Source: Leuctra nigra (taxonomy: Eukaryota > Arthropoda > Insecta > Plecoptera > Leuctridae). From it: 64,000 bases of DNA. Of this stretch, positions 47,694-59,130 are shown in pieces; within the stretch, counting starts at the first letter, position 1; every line of letters begins with the position of its first letter. The position numbers were made by a program, and so were the translations under genes. The notes beneath the pieces are model-generated. The model saw nothing but the letters and a program-made list of their open reading frames with translations, made no database searches and had not been told where the DNA came from. The DNA is taken from the NCBI GenBank assembly GCA_934045905.1, contig OW203762.1, forward strand, positions 56,383,411-56,447,410. The letters are read 5' to 3'.

Positions 47694-50600
47694 GTTTGTT
47701 AATACTTTATGTTGGTTACGGCTCGACTTTTGGTTTCTTCTTCTTCTTGTCGGCTGCAGAGTGCCCTCAGTGGAACAAATTGAAAAAAGCAGCCTCATAC
47801 CTACTCAAAAGAAGTTTGTCCGCAATGTTGATGAGTCAGGCCGAAACACCACAGAATGTTTTGAGCGATGAAAACGTATGGTTTCAAAATGTGAATCTCA
47901 CGAACTGGCCCCCAGGACCGTGTGATATCTTATACAAACACATGTATGGAATCCAGTACACTCTGGGTACCCTACTCAAAAATCTTAGCAACTTGGACTA
48001 TATTTTTCAGAAGGGTTTACTTCGCATCTCATTTTCAGAAAGAGGCTAGATCTTGTCAAAATTATGATGCCAAGAATAACAAGATCTTGATTAATTCTTG
48101 TTTAGATTTTTCTTGGATAGAAACAATATTGTTTGTCACATGTGACATTTTCAGCAGGGTAACTAGTAGGTACTTGCGTCGATACATCTGGAAATTCTAT
48201 TCTTTCCTTCATGAGGCTGAAAATGCTAAGTTAGGTACCTATGTTAACTTAACCATAAAAAAACACTCCGTGTAAAAATACCAGCCAAGTCTCTTCAACT
48301 TAAAAAAAAAATGAAATCTAAAAATTCTGCACTGAAAAGTAGTGATATCAAAAAATTTGCCAAGTCAAAACTTTATTTGAAAATCAAAAAATACTTGGCG
48401 CATCGTGTACATAAATAGCTTGGAAGTATAAGCCAATTATAAATTATACATGAAATATACATATAGTACATAGTATACCTATAATGCCCTAAAAAAAACG
48501 ATGCGCCAAGTATTTTTTGATTTTCAAATAAAGTTTTGACTTGGCAAATTTTTTGATATCACTACTTTTCAGTGCAGAATTTTTAGATTTCATTTTTTTT
48601 TTAAGTTGAAGAGACTTGGCTGGTATTTTTACACGGAGTGTTTTTTTATGGGGATATCACTAGTTTTTTTAGTTTATTTACACAACTTTTAACACATATC
48701 GGAGCAACAATGACTAATTCCTTTAAAAAAATAGGCCATTTCCGAATTGGTTACTATGAAAAAATGTGTTTGGGGCTAAATATAAGCTTGTTTTGATATT
48801 CCATGAAGAATTGCGAAAGCATTGTTCCAATAGGTCCAGCCGTTTTCGAGATATGGCATCACTTCCGGTTTTCATAATGGCGGCTGAAATTACAGCCACC
48901 TAGAATTTATTTCTATAAATGTTATGTATCATTATAAGCCTTCTGAATTTGTAGTTATTGTAGTAAGAGGTGATTCAAGTCTGATTCTTCATTTTTATGA
49001 CGTCATTTCCGGTTTCGGTAATAGTAAATGTATATTTTGACTATTGATATTCCATAAAGATGACCGTCTGAATCATTTGGCGATAGTTTTATTCCGATCG
49101 GTGTAGTCGTTTTCGAGATATGACGTCACTTCCGGTTTCAAAATGGCGCCTTCCGGTTGGTTTTATAAAAAGGCACCTCGGACGCCAAAAGTGCACATGT
49201 GGTAAAAATTTCAAGTCGATCGGTTAAGCCGTTTAGGCTGTGGCGGTGATTGCGGTGTTTCGTGATATCATCATCAGATGAAGATAGGTTTTAAAAGGGG
49301 TGTAATTTCACTGTTTTCACGGCCCTCTAGCCCACAAATGGCATTACCTATTGTTCCCAAATTTAGTATATGTTGTCAGGTGGGCCATAGCTCGAAATTA
49401 AGTTATTTCGCAACAATGTGAGATTTCCCAATTTTGAGATCCAGTAGGCCGAAAATGCCATGTTGTTGCTTACAGTAAAAGTGTTTGGTCTGCTCCTCAG
49501 TTTATTAGGCATTTACGGTATGTTGAGTGAGTGTGAGTGTATAGTACGACTTGGCTGGGTGGAGCGACCGCTCCACTAGATAAGTGGTTGTCATGCATTA
49601 GATGGAAGAAGCTGTCTTCTGATGTTCACTGTTTTTACACATCATTAATCAAAATCCACCATGATTTACTCAATATGTTCAATGATTTGCTTTTTGCCTC
49701 ATCCAACACACACGGCCACTTATTATTTTGAAGTTTTCAGTTTTAATACCAGTTAGAAATCTTTGACTAATCAAGTAGCTAATCAGTTATAAGTTAACTA
49801 AAGTGTTGGCTCCTAAACTTATATTATTTTTATTTCTTTGTTTGCAGCTAAGTACTTTGTAAGTGTTTTGACTACCCACTATGTCCTTTATTTCAGCCGC
49901 CTCGTCGGTCGTATGAAAGAGTTCCACACCGGAAGAGGTACTTCACAGCGGACGAAGAGGAACCGCAATCTGAAGACGAAGCTCCGCCTTCCGTTGCAAT
50001 ACCGAAGAAGAAGCCTAAAGTATACAAGAAGAAAGAGGTACATGCAGCACCTATTGTTTCTTGTTCCACTAGATCTTAGTCTTAGTATATTCTCCTTGTC
50101 TGTACCGCGGACCATTCTGAATTATCTTTGGTTGTAACGGACCCCACTATGTAATATTCGGGGAGATGGAAAAAGAACATGAAAAGGCTGTGAACAAACC
50201 ACTGCACATAATATGCTGAACTGAAAATGAACATGTTTTTAAACTTGAAGGACTATTATTGTGGGAAAGTTTCAATAAAGTTCTTTTACTATTGAAAGAA
50301 GTTGCCACAGAATGAACTTGGATCAAAAAGTCGATTATACCAAGCTGCTAAGTACCTACTCACTCTTTAAGGGAGAAGGAACCCCAATTTTGATTTTTTT
50401 TTTGTCTGGGGCCGGTGCACTGTTCTGCAGCGAGGCTAATGGCGACGGATGAATGATAAGTTTGATGATTGGGATATGATGGTGAAGAGTACGTAAGGAT
50501 GGAAGGTGGGAAGAAGCCGGTCGTGGTCTATTAGTAGGGTACCTTCCCAGCATTTGCCTGTCAACTGAGGGAAAACCACAAAAAACCCCAGTCAGGAAGG

Positions 50601-53175
50601 ACGGCCGCGGGAATCGAACCCGGGCCTCCGGAATACAAGTTCAGAGCGTTATTTATATTTTATTTTATTTTTCCCTGGTTTTCTAAGTAGTATTGTTAAT
50701 AATAATTGTAATTTTGGTACATCAATACTCAATATTAATAATAAATCAATTTTTCCCATCCAACAATGTTGGGTTGGGGGTGGAGGTAGCTCCACCGGTC
50801 CTCTAGGGCCTCCTGGGATGCCGAAGCCGGCTGGCCATTCCGACTTCTTCCCCGTGGTGTTGTCTTCTTCCTCATTGTCTTTACTCTTCTCTTGATTCTT
50901 TCACCTGCCACTCACCAAATTCTTCCATCTTTCCTTGTCTTCTCGCCATTTCTCTCTTCTAACTCTCCCACAATCTTCGCTTTTCTCCGCAACATCCTCT
51001 TCAATGCTGTCCAAACACTTAGTCCTCGGGCACCTAGTCTTCTCTCTTCTAGGAATTCTCTCCCCTCCCATTCCCTTCATGTGCGGGCCCGAACCAACTC
51101 AATCTCTCTCGGCTTATCTTCAGACTTAAGTTTTTAACTCCTTCCAGATCTTGTCTTCTTACTCGCTCCTGATTTTATCAATCTTAATCACTCCCTACCC
51201 CGCTCAAAAACTTAATCTGCTTAGCCTGGAGGTCCGCTACCTCTCTTCTGCCCATTGGCGAAGTTACTGCCCCATATGTAAGAACTGGGATATAAGTACA
51301 GTTTGTATCAGTATTCAGTACATAGTTGCACCTTGAAGGGTATACCCTCCTTATAATTTGTATTTCCCATGAGTAACTATTTTTTTCACATATGGAAGTT
51401 GGGAAAGCACTGGGAGAGATGAAGAATGGGCGAGCTCCAGGAATAGACGAGGTGACAATGGAAATGGTAAAAGCGGCAGGAGAAACAGGAAAAAAGTGGC
51501 TGCACCGTGTAATACTAGCAGTTTGGAAGGAAATGAAGATTCCCGACGACTGGAGAAAAGGTATAATAGTGCCACTGTTCAAGAAGGGGGACCGTAAGGC
51601 TTGTAGTAACTACAGGGGAGTGACTCTGTTGTGTCAGTGTGCAAAGTTATACGAGAAGATTGTCGAGACCCGTTTGAAAGGTTTTGTGGAGGAAGGGTTA
51701 AGAGAAGAACAATATGGCTTTAGGAGGGGACGGGCAACCACGGATGCTTTATTTGCGGTAAGGCAGTTAATGGAACGGAGATGGGAGAGTGGGCAAGTGA
51801 TGTACATGGCGTTTTTGGATTTAGAAAAAGCGTACGATAGGCTCCCACGAAAGGTGGTGTGGGAGAGTTTGAGGAAGAAGGAAGTGAGCAATGGTCTTAT
51901 TGAAAGGATTAAATGTACATATGAGAGAAGTGTCAGCAGTGTACAGACAGACATAGGGAGATCAGAGTGGTTTGGGGTACAGGAAGGTCTACGTCAAGGT
52001 AGCGTTTTGTCCCCATCTCTCTTTGTAATAGTGATGGATGATCTGCTGAAAATGGTTGAAGAAAAGGAGGGCAGAGATTCGAGAACTTTAGTCTATGCTG
52101 ATGATGTGCTCATTTGGGGTGAAAGTGGAGAAGAACTACAAGAGAAGATAAATCGTTGGAGTGAAGTAACGGAGGAAGTGGGACTGAAGATTAGCCAAGA
52201 TAAGAGCGAAATATTGAAAATGGAGAGAAGGAAAACATTGAGAAAGAGGATAAGAATTAGGTTACATGGGAAGGAGCTGAGAGAGGTGGATGCATTCAAA
52301 TACTTGGGAAGTATACTAACTAAGGAGGCGAAGGTGGATGCAGAGGTGAAGGCGAGAATTCAAAAAGCTGAGTCCTTCTACCAAGCTGTTCGCAAGCTGC
52401 TGTGGAACGAAGATTTCCCTCGCCAGTGTAAACTGCTCATGTATAAAATGTATTTCTTACCAATACTAACATACGGAGCAGTTACATGGGGGATTGGAAA
52501 TAAGGAACGCAGCCAGCTGGAGGCAGCGGAGATGAAATTCCTAAGAAGTGTGAAGGGAGTAACAAAGATGGACAGGTTGAGAAGCCGTTGTATTAGGAAG
52601 GAGCTGAGAGTGGAAAGTTTGAGCTACAAGATGGGTAGAGAGAGATTGCGTTGGTTTGGACACATGAAAAGAATGGATCTCAAGAGAATACCAAGACAGG
52701 AGTTTGAAGAAACAGTGGTGGGAAGAAGAAGAGTGGGGAGACCAAGAGAGAAGTGGAGTGGTCTTATCAGAGAAGACGTGGAGGACAGGCAGCAAAGGTG
52801 GCAGAAAGTGGAAGCAGATAAGTGGTGGGAGGACAGGAGGATCTGGAGGGCGCTGGTGGAGAAGTTGGAGGAAGGTGACGAGGATGAAGAAGAGGAGGAG
52901 GAGGATGAAACGTCAGGCCTGGCCAGCCGGTTTGGAAGAGATCCGAGGCCCTAGACCCAGTGGGAGCTCCCACTGTCTGACCTGACAACATTGTCGGAAC
53001 CAGAAGAAGATTATTATTTATGTATACGACGTACTTGCAGGTGACGATTACATTTTATACCTACTAATTTGGTTCTTATCTGTTTATTTTTCAGACCAAG
53101 GCTGATAAAGACTGGTTTGCAGCAATTTCTTCACAATTTGCTGAGATCGAGAACTCAAAACTTTTGGTGGAGTAA
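45819..53175 (+). CDS. Sororin/Dalmatian-like sister-chromatid cohesion factor
   Basis: Exons 45819-47693, 49897-50037 and 53095-53175 join in phase 0 to 698 residues. Diagnostic features: a KEN box at 254-256 (FHNKENE) for APC/C degradation; the FGF motif at 511-513 (NCFGFDGSESEDD, compare SCFGFEG in vertebrate sororin) that binds PDS5; a PPRRSYERV block; a basic KKKPKVYKKK run; and a final Trp-containing helix ending SKLLVE, like vertebrate FDLLVE. Many Ser/Thr-Pro sites suggest CDK control. The protein is much longer than vertebrate sororin (about 250) and in this resembles insect Dalmatian. Sororin antagonises WAPL to keep cohesin on chromatin until mitosis. LESINE (129-134) fits the LxxIxE PP2A-B56 docking consensus. 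A 5' non-coding exon is likely, because CACCAG precedes the ATG. Confidence 0.88.
47694..49896 (+). other. Sororin-like intron 1
   Basis: Besides the palindrome at 48253-48651, the intron holds a block (48650-49270) with repeated CACTTCCGGTTT and GTTTTCGAGATATG words (48845-48870, 49110-49145). That block looks like old mobile DNA. No coding sequence is seen. Confidence 0.55.
48253..48651. mobile_element. Foldback element with apparently perfect 153-bp arms
   Basis: 48253-48405 and 48499-48651 are inverted copies with no mismatch that I can find by eye, including a 10-A/10-T run, around a 93-bp loop. Ends are CCATAAAAAAACACTCC. No ORF. Confidence 0.88.
49897..50037 (+). CDS. Sororin/Dalmatian-like exon 2
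   Basis: After TATTTCAG it encodes PPRRSYERVPHRKRYFTADE through PKVYKKKE (47 residues, phase 0); donor GTACAT. The PPR..Y block and acidic-then-basic pattern fit the region before the sororin C-terminal helix. Confidence 0.82.
50388..50650 (-). mobile_element. tRNA-derived SINE, copy 1
   Basis: On the minus strand it has a tRNA-like head (GGCCCGGGTTCGATTCCCGC B-box) truncated at its 5' end, a body with GGCAAATGCTGGGAAGGTAC and CGTCGCCATTAGCC, and an A-rich tail (T-run at about 50395). It is about 90% similar to copy 2 at 62060-62345. Confidence 0.8.
50760..51340 (-). mobile_element. LINE1-family fragment, minus orientation
   Basis: This is the minus-strand 3' end of the LINE1 family. The frame breaks, but VLTYGAVTSPMGRREVADLQAKQ (about 51190-51290) is the conserved segment before the C-terminal module. 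The 5' side is truncated near 51300. It faces the plus-strand copy at 51392. Confidence 0.7.
51392..52954 (+). CDS. LINE1-family reverse transcriptase ORF (5'-truncated)
   Basis: The 520 codons are uninterrupted, from MKNGRAPGIDEVTMEMVKA through DWRKGIIVPLFKKGD, QYGFRRGRATTDALF, FLDLEKAYDRLP, RQGSVLSPSLF and catalytic TLVYADDVLIW to the C-terminal LRWFGHMKRM/RRVGRPREKW module and an acidic tail. It resembles 8858-11875 but is clearly diverged (for example MERRWESGQVMYMAF against MEQQWEKGQAMHMAF). The endonuclease is missing. The 3' end lies near 53015, with an ATTATTTAT tail. It sits in the sororin-like last intron in sense orientation. Confidence 0.88.
   Translation: MEVGKALGEMKNGRAPGIDEVTMEMVKAAGETGKKWLHRVILAVWKEMKIPDDWRKGIIVPLFKKGDRKACSNYRGVTLLCQCAKLYEKIVETRLKGFVEEGLREEQYGFRRGRATTDALFAVRQLMERRWESGQVMYMAFLDLEKAYDRLPRKVVWESLRKKEVSNGLIERIKCTYERSVSSVQTDIGRSEWFGVQEGLRQGSVLSPSLFVIVMDDLLKMVEEKEGRDSRTLVYADDVLIWGESGEELQEKINRWSEVTEEVGLKISQDKSEILKMERRKTLRKRIRIRLHGKELREVDAFKYLGSILTKEAKVDAEVKARIQKAESFYQAVRKLLWNEDFPRQCKLLMYKMYFLPILTYGAVTWGIGNKERSQLEAAEMKFLRSVKGVTKMDRLRSRCIRKELRVESLSYKMGRERLRWFGHMKRMDLKRIPRQEFEETVVGRRRVGRPREKWSGLIREDVEDRQQRWQKVEADKWWEDRRIWRALVEKLEEGDEDEEEEEEDETSGLASRFGRDPRP
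52955..53015 (+). mobile_element. 3' UTR and tail of the truncated LINE1-family copy
   Basis: The short UTR contains GGGAGCTCCCACTG and CCTGACAACATTGTCGG, then GAACCAGAAG and an ATTATT run. It ends about 80 bp before the last sororin-like exon. Confidence 0.6.
53095..53175 (+). CDS. Sororin/Dalmatian-like terminal exon
   Basis: After TTTTTCAG, 26 residues TKADKDWFAAISSQF..ENSKLLVE precede TAA. The spacing of Trp and the LLVE end match the sororin C-terminal helix (DEWAA.MNAEFE..LLVE in vertebrates). Confidence 0.88.
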   Translation, partial: TKADKDWFAAISSQFAEIENSKLLVE

Positions 53176-54931
53176 GTGCATTAGGTATTATTTTGCTTGC
53201 TTTAACCATCTTCCGAATGATTATCAATTAGTAATTATAAATAGGTAGGTATGTCAGTCAGTGGTTGGTACAAGAGTGTTTGTACTCAATTTAGAATAGC
53301 TTTCTTGCATTATTTTAACTTTTCAAGTTAGTAATTTTTAGCTACTTTTTTCGTCAATATTGTACATGTAATGAATGATAAATTATTCAATACCTACTCT
53401 GGTTCATGGAAATTGAATTTTAAAGAGAAAATAGGAAAAGCTTACATGTTCACATTTGTGCGAATGATCACTGTGAAGTTTATATTCTGGAGTAGATAAT
53501 TGGCCTATTGGCCTACGTGTCAATAGTTTTATGCCAAATTGTAGAAATATGTATGTATCAGACATGCTTATTGTTTTCAGTAGATAATGTTCTTGGTCAG
53601 TATTTGATGGCTTATTTCTGAGGGTCTTGACACCGATCATCTGGAGGAGTAACAGCCTTGAATCTAATCCTGCTTGGACACAAAACGTTTCAAAGTTTGT
53701 GTTGTAGTAGTTGGTAAGGGAAGATTTAATCTGTAAGATAATGTTGATAAATGATAATTATTATTATTTGATAGTTTATTTGTCTCCTAAAGCTGAAGAT
53801 AGCATTTTTCTTTTCAATGTAAAGTACCTAATGCAAGAACTCGTAGTTATGTACATGAATTTAAGATTAACTGCTTTATAAGACATACTCATATGACATG
53901 GACCAGAAGAGTTTATGATGTAATATCTGCATTCCTGGAAATGTCATACAGTTTTTTTGACTGGATAATAGGATAATAATTGATCATGTCACATTTTTGT
54001 GAGTGTTACTCGAATAAACCCTAGCTTTATCAAAGGAGTTGTGCTAAGTGTAATCATTTTAAAATAGACATTCTTCATTTTAGCGCAAATATAAGCCGAA
54101 GGTTTTTTTTTATTATATTAACATAAAAAATGTCTTCTAAGTTACATTTATATTTGCGTAAATGAGAGAAATGTATGTTTCTGCTTGTTTGTGAGATTCT
54201 TGGTTAATTTTTGATCAAATCTAAATTAGGGCTCATTGATCTAATGAGTATCTTCTGAATGCAGAAATCAACTCGTATTTTCATGTTTAATTAATATCGG
54301 TAGGTATCTTCTAATTTAGTCAAGTGTTGAAGATGTGCATTTGAGGATAGAATTTCAAGTACCTACATAATAAAAACATTTTTATAAACTTGTATTTATC
54401 ATCTGGACCATTTTATTGTGCAATCAGCCCTGGTTTGTGGTAAAATTACCTACTTATTCGGAATTCCTAAACTCCTGTGAATACCATCATAGGGAAAAGA
54501 AAGATGAATAGGTAATGAGAATGTGCAATGTGAGCCTGGTATTTTACTCTTTTCCATGTGATTTGAGCAATTAGTACAATTGTAGCAGTTCTGATAATTC
54601 GTTCATAATGCTGGCGATTTCGTTCATGGTAGGTTAGGTAAGCACTAAACCCACATTTCAACATTGTAACAACCCAAAAATAGAAAATATTCGACTTCCA
54701 GGACTTGTTTAAAATCTGTAAAAGAAAGAATCTGCTCACGGATGGAGAATACTACTGATCACTACTTTTTCATTTTCTGCATCAATTGCATCTATACAGT
54801 TTCATTTTTGTGTTTTAAAGTAAAACTAATGTTTCGGCGCGAGTGTTAAATATGATTTAAATTAACTACTTTTCCGAAATATTTCGAGGGCTGCTCGAGC
54901 CCCTGAGCATCCATGTAGTCGGCGCCAGGGC

Positions 54932-55352
54932 CGGATTACTAGCCTAGCGCCATGTTCCAAGAGGCGCCGCGGCGTCAAATAAATGCCAAATTATGATGAA
55001 AGGAAATATGAAATCATAAACAATCTGTAAGCACGAAGTAATATGAAAATGTGGTATGTTTCATCTTTAATAGAATGGGTGGGGGGATATGGAGATTTCT
55101 TAATATACCATAATCTTTGAATATAATATAAAGCCATAATATTACAATAATTTACTATTTATATTTACAACAAAAAGTGTATAAATTCTAAATTAAAAAT
55201 GCGTCTTTCATTCTCATTCCATTTTAGGAAGTTTCTCCGTCGTTACTAAGAGCTCCATTGAAATAGACAGGGTGGAATTGATTCGTTTGGGGGGAGGGGG
55301 GCAATGTGAATTAGACTTGGGGGCGCCAAACTGTTTAATCCGCCCATGGCTC
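54932..55352. mobile_element. hAT-like MITE, degraded
   Basis: CAGGGCCGGATTA near 54937 and TTTAATCCGCCCATGG near 55335 are plausible inverted termini of the common CAGGGCCGGATTAA class. Both ends adjoin GGCGCC motifs. Related GTCGGCGCC/CTCGAG words occur at 3145-3185. No clear target duplication. Confidence 0.45.
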
Positions 55353-55369
55353 CAGATAATATGTACGTC

Positions 55370-56250
55370 GGGGGCGTACGTAGCCCAGGGAAAATGTTGA
55401 ATTTCTCTTCTGAATATATAATCAATGGTCTCCTACTGGTTTTACATCGATTGAGGTGAAAATACATTGGAAGCAAAGCATGTTGATTGCGGGGAACAAC
55501 GCCTGTTCTCTTGGCGCCTCTCCCTGGCCTGGCGAGACAATCCACTTGAATCAAACAAGTTCCACATTATCCGGTGCGGCGCCACTCGTCAGGTGTCAAG
55601 CAACACTGCCAAGTAGTTTAGATCTTGCATAAAAAATAAAAATCACTGGCCTTTACTCTTATTTTGTGTCTTTTTATTTTTCTCGGGCCTTTTCACTTGT
55701 CTATCGGGGCCTTTTGAGTTTTGCCGCGTACTAGAAAAGGTGGGTATAAGCCCAATGTTTCTTAAAGTGAAATTAAAAACGGGGAGAAAAGTTACTATAA
55801 AGTATAATTAAATTAAATATAAAGCGGAAATTATACCGTAATGAAACAATATGGGCCTTGGCGGGGAGGGGCAGGAGAATGCGGGTTTGCGGCGCGCAGC
55901 CCCGCGGAAAATTTTGAATTTCAGGAATGAATTGGTGTTTTTTTACGCTATTTGTAAAATATTTAAACCTATTTTTTATCTCCGTCTCGTTTTTCACAAT
56001 TGGTCAGATTCCTCCTCTCCTAGGGCAATTCAAATGGTGAATTGAAAATAAAATGTGCAAGTAATATTAAAAGTCTCATACTATTCCTAATTAAGTAGTG
56101 TACATTTATGTGTAAACATATTTGGGGGGAAAAACAGTTTTACGCACGAAACAATGGGTTGTCGGTCGGGGTGGAAGGGTCCTCCAAATACAATATGTGG
56201 GTCCGGGCCGCGCACTGGCCAGGGAAAATTTTGAAATTCCACAGTGACTT
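55370..56250. repeat. Three dispersed copies of a GGGAAAATTTTGAATTTC block
   Basis: Blocks near 55370-55420, 55850-55930 and 56165-56250 share a G-rich start, a GCGC..AGCCC middle and AAAATTTTGAATTTC-like end. They look like degenerate copies of one unit spaced 300-480 bp apart. Confidence 0.45.
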
Positions 56251-57455
56251 TTGACTATTTTTATGGGTTTTGAACAATAATTCTCGTCGATTTGATATTT
56301 ATAGTCACCTAAGAGTATATTAGAGCCTATATTTATATAAAAAAAAGTGCGTAAGCTCATCTTAACCTTCAAAAATGGTTATTTTGCGTAACAGGTAAAA
56401 GGGTAAAAAGGTAAAAGCGTGAATTTATAGCACATGAACATTGCCTAAAATGAATTTCAACAAATTCTCATGCTGATCTGATAACCTTGCGTGTCTTGTT
56501 TCTGAGTTCTGACACGTTTGATTCATCAGATATTCAACTTGAAAAGCGTATGGAATGGGAAGTTATGAAAATACTAATGGCGTTTTCCAGGAGCGTGTGG
56601 CCGCAATAGTTCTGCATTAGGTCTGAACTGACTTGAAATTTGCATTGGGTTTTGTATTGTGACGTCGTTTCAGGGCAACCCTAGTACGGTCAATGAAAAA
56701 CGCCATCAATATTGGCCAACTTTTCATATTTCAACTCTCGTAATGATAGATTTGTCAAAAAATCACAACCAGGATTGCCACGATCCAACTTGCACAGAGT
56801 CGGCTGCATTCGCGTATGTAATGTAATCACTCCGGATAATATTATTTACTAAATATTGTCATGTCAATACAGGTATATAATTTTTTAGTCGACCTTAGCA
56901 ACATAAACACGAACATTTGCCCAAAACTGGACTTAAATGTCCCTATTTATTGAGCTTGGAGTCGAGTTTGTTTGGGCATATACATTGCATTTTTATTTTT
57001 AACCATTTTATCATAATTTGAATGGTTCAAAAGTTAATATGATATTTATTATTTATTTAGGAGATTTCTTTCTCTCGGGGGAAGAAGATTGACCTAAGTA
57101 ATAATCAACAGTTCAACAATTGTCTTCCAAATCAACAATTGGTGCAATGATATCTAACATTTTTTAAAATACTATTTACCATAAAGAAAGTAATAAATAA
57201 AATAATGCATATACATTTAAAATGCGTTAAGTATACGAAAATAATATAAAATTCTCCTGCATCATCTTTTCAGAAATACTTATACTTTTTTAAGAAAAGA
57301 TTAATTCTTGGAAAAAATAAATTGGTTCCCATGACTCATAGAATTGTGCGCGGGCGTATATTTAGAACCCATTCCTTCCATTTCCGGCAATCCCGATGCG
57401 TCATCGTTCTCTTCGGCCAACTTCGTGTCGACTCGGCGTATTCCGTAGCGGCACA

Positions 57456-57463
57456 TCACGTGA
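57456..57463. promoter_or_regulatory. Palindromic E-box TCACGTGA upstream of the unidentified first exon
   Basis: TCACGTGA is the preferred extended E-box of MITF/TFE- and USF-type bHLH-zip factors. It lies about 235 bp before the ATG, in the GC-richer stretch. Function is inference. Confidence 0.3.
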
Positions 57464-57697
57464 CTATGGTGTGAGCTCAGTGCTCACGATAGCAAGAATA
57501 GCTTGGGGTGGTTATGACATCATTTTAGTTTAGTTGTGTGTGTTTGTTTGGAATGGAGGGGGTAAGGAGGAGGGTTTCCCCGAACTGTTAGACTGGTGAC
57601 TCATCGTAAAGTTCGTAACACAAAGACAGGTTGATGCTTTGACACAAGTACCGCTTATTTGAAAGCAACGAAACATATTTAGTGCGTGCGCTCTGCA

Positions 57698-57865
57698 ATG
57701 TCGAAGGCAAGCAACTACAAGGTTCTCGATGAAACGTGTTATGATTCGTCCAACTCCATGCATTCCAGTGATTCGGACAGCCACAGTGGCGATTCGTCGA
57801 TGTCGTCTGATTATGCTTGCAAGATGAAGATGGCCATTGGACCAGAGGGCATCCTTCACGCAAAT
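57698..57865 (+). CDS. Unidentified gene, serine-rich first coding exon
   Basis: ATG opens 56 codons (MSKASNYKVLDETCYDSSNS.. ..GPEGILHAN) ending at a strong donor GTAAGT in phase 0. Residues 15-40 are Ser/Asp-rich (DSSNSMHSSDSDSHSGDSS), possibly a casein-kinase-type acidic phospho-region; the end is more ordered. I do not recognise the family. Evidence for reality is the clean ATG-to-donor structure, codon quality and the GC-rich upstream stretch. The remaining exons were not found with confidence and probably lie beyond 64000. A possible short exon after CTGCTTTAG at about 63270 does not fit the phase. Confidence 0.5.
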
Positions 57866-58899
57866 GTAAGTAATCGAAGTAGGCAGTAAGCATCAGTCTC
57901 ACACATTCCTTTTAAGGGCATGTGTGACAGCCTGAAGGTCACGCAAACTGCACCACTGGCAACTGGCAGTGGCAAGAATAGGCTGGATGGACGGTCAAAG
58001 AAGAATCCTTCACAATATTAGAAGTGTTCGGGTTGTCAATGTCCACATGTAATCACTAATCAACGTCTGCTTTCAGTTCAGTACCTACAGTATTTAGGCT
58101 TGACAATGACAAGTGCTTTTTTATCTGTAAGCAACAGCTGGATTATTCAGCAGTATAAATTGACTCGCTGAGAATGAGTTTGTTGCCTTGCTGTCGTCAT
58201 TGACTTTCACCCGAGTACCTACCTATATTTGTGTCTTTCAATTAGACTACATGCCGGTACTAGGATTCCACTTCTTCCTTTTCTGAAGGAAAAACCCTTA
58301 TTGGTGGAATCCCTTGATCAGTACTTTTATTAAGTGTACCTACCTACCTTACCACTTTTTTATTGGTAGGACTAGGAACGGAGGATAAAAAACACACAAA
58401 TATAATAAAATACAACTCATTTAGTCGCGCATTTCTTCTTCAACTTTTGTTGTGTTGGTGTGGTACGAATTATGCATGAAAAGGGGATCACCATAATAAG
58501 AAGCGAAAAGTGTACGAGACCTACAATTTTTCTTGTTGAGAGTTTCCACATTTTCCAACATAATACTAGCAACATAATACTAGCATAATACTTGTAACAT
58601 AATCAAATTATGTTACAATGCGTAGTGTACCCATAAACCTAATAACTACAATCATTTGTTTTTGATTATGTTGCATTGTATTATTTGGCTGTCGCCGCAC
58701 ACAGCGTGTTGGCGAGTAGAGTCGGGAGCATTGGGTAGCTGAGCTGAGTTCCCCCTTTAACTCTCGTATCACCCTCGCATGGCACCCTAGTGTTGTTATC
58801 GATCTGCACTTGCTGATCACGGTCAGGAAATGATGCTAGTGGGGGACGCAATGCACTGCAATCAGTCTACATGTGTTGGCGTTGCATCCACCAAGCCAA

Positions 58900-59130
58900 C
58901 AGAGATAACAGCACAGCACAGCTACTGTGATGAGAGCTTTCTTATTTCAATACACTAGGTACTAATATGTTAGAGTTAGAAGTTTAGGATTTCACTTATT
59001 GTTTGCCAAACTTTGCTAGGTCTACTTATGTCGGTTATGATGCTCAAGTTGAGACTGGTTCATCTTTTTGCAATTATTTCCCTGGCTTGTGGTTGCTCTC
59101 ATCACAGTAGCTGTGCTGTCGCCCACACAC
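58900..59130. repeat. Inverted repeat with CACAGTAGCTGTGCTGT core
   Basis: ACAGCACAGCTACTGTGATGAGAGC at about 58910-58935 recurs inverted at about 59096-59122, around a 160-bp spacer. Probably an old MITE. Confidence 0.5.

Larger units (their letters stand above)
53176..57697 (+). other. Intergenic region after the sororin-like gene
   Basis: A canonical AATAAA is found only at 54013-54018. The region contains a MITE-like element (about 54932-55352) and a thrice-repeated block (55370-56250). Short ORFs look random. The last 350 bases rise in GC content and probably form the promoter of the next gene. Confidence 0.5.

Noticed and set aside
47694..48275. Continuation of the sororin-like frame and neighbouring ORFs after 47693
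   Set aside because: CAG|GTTTGT is a good donor, the frame stops after two codons, and the phase-0 junction to 49897 gives a sensible sororin-like sequence.
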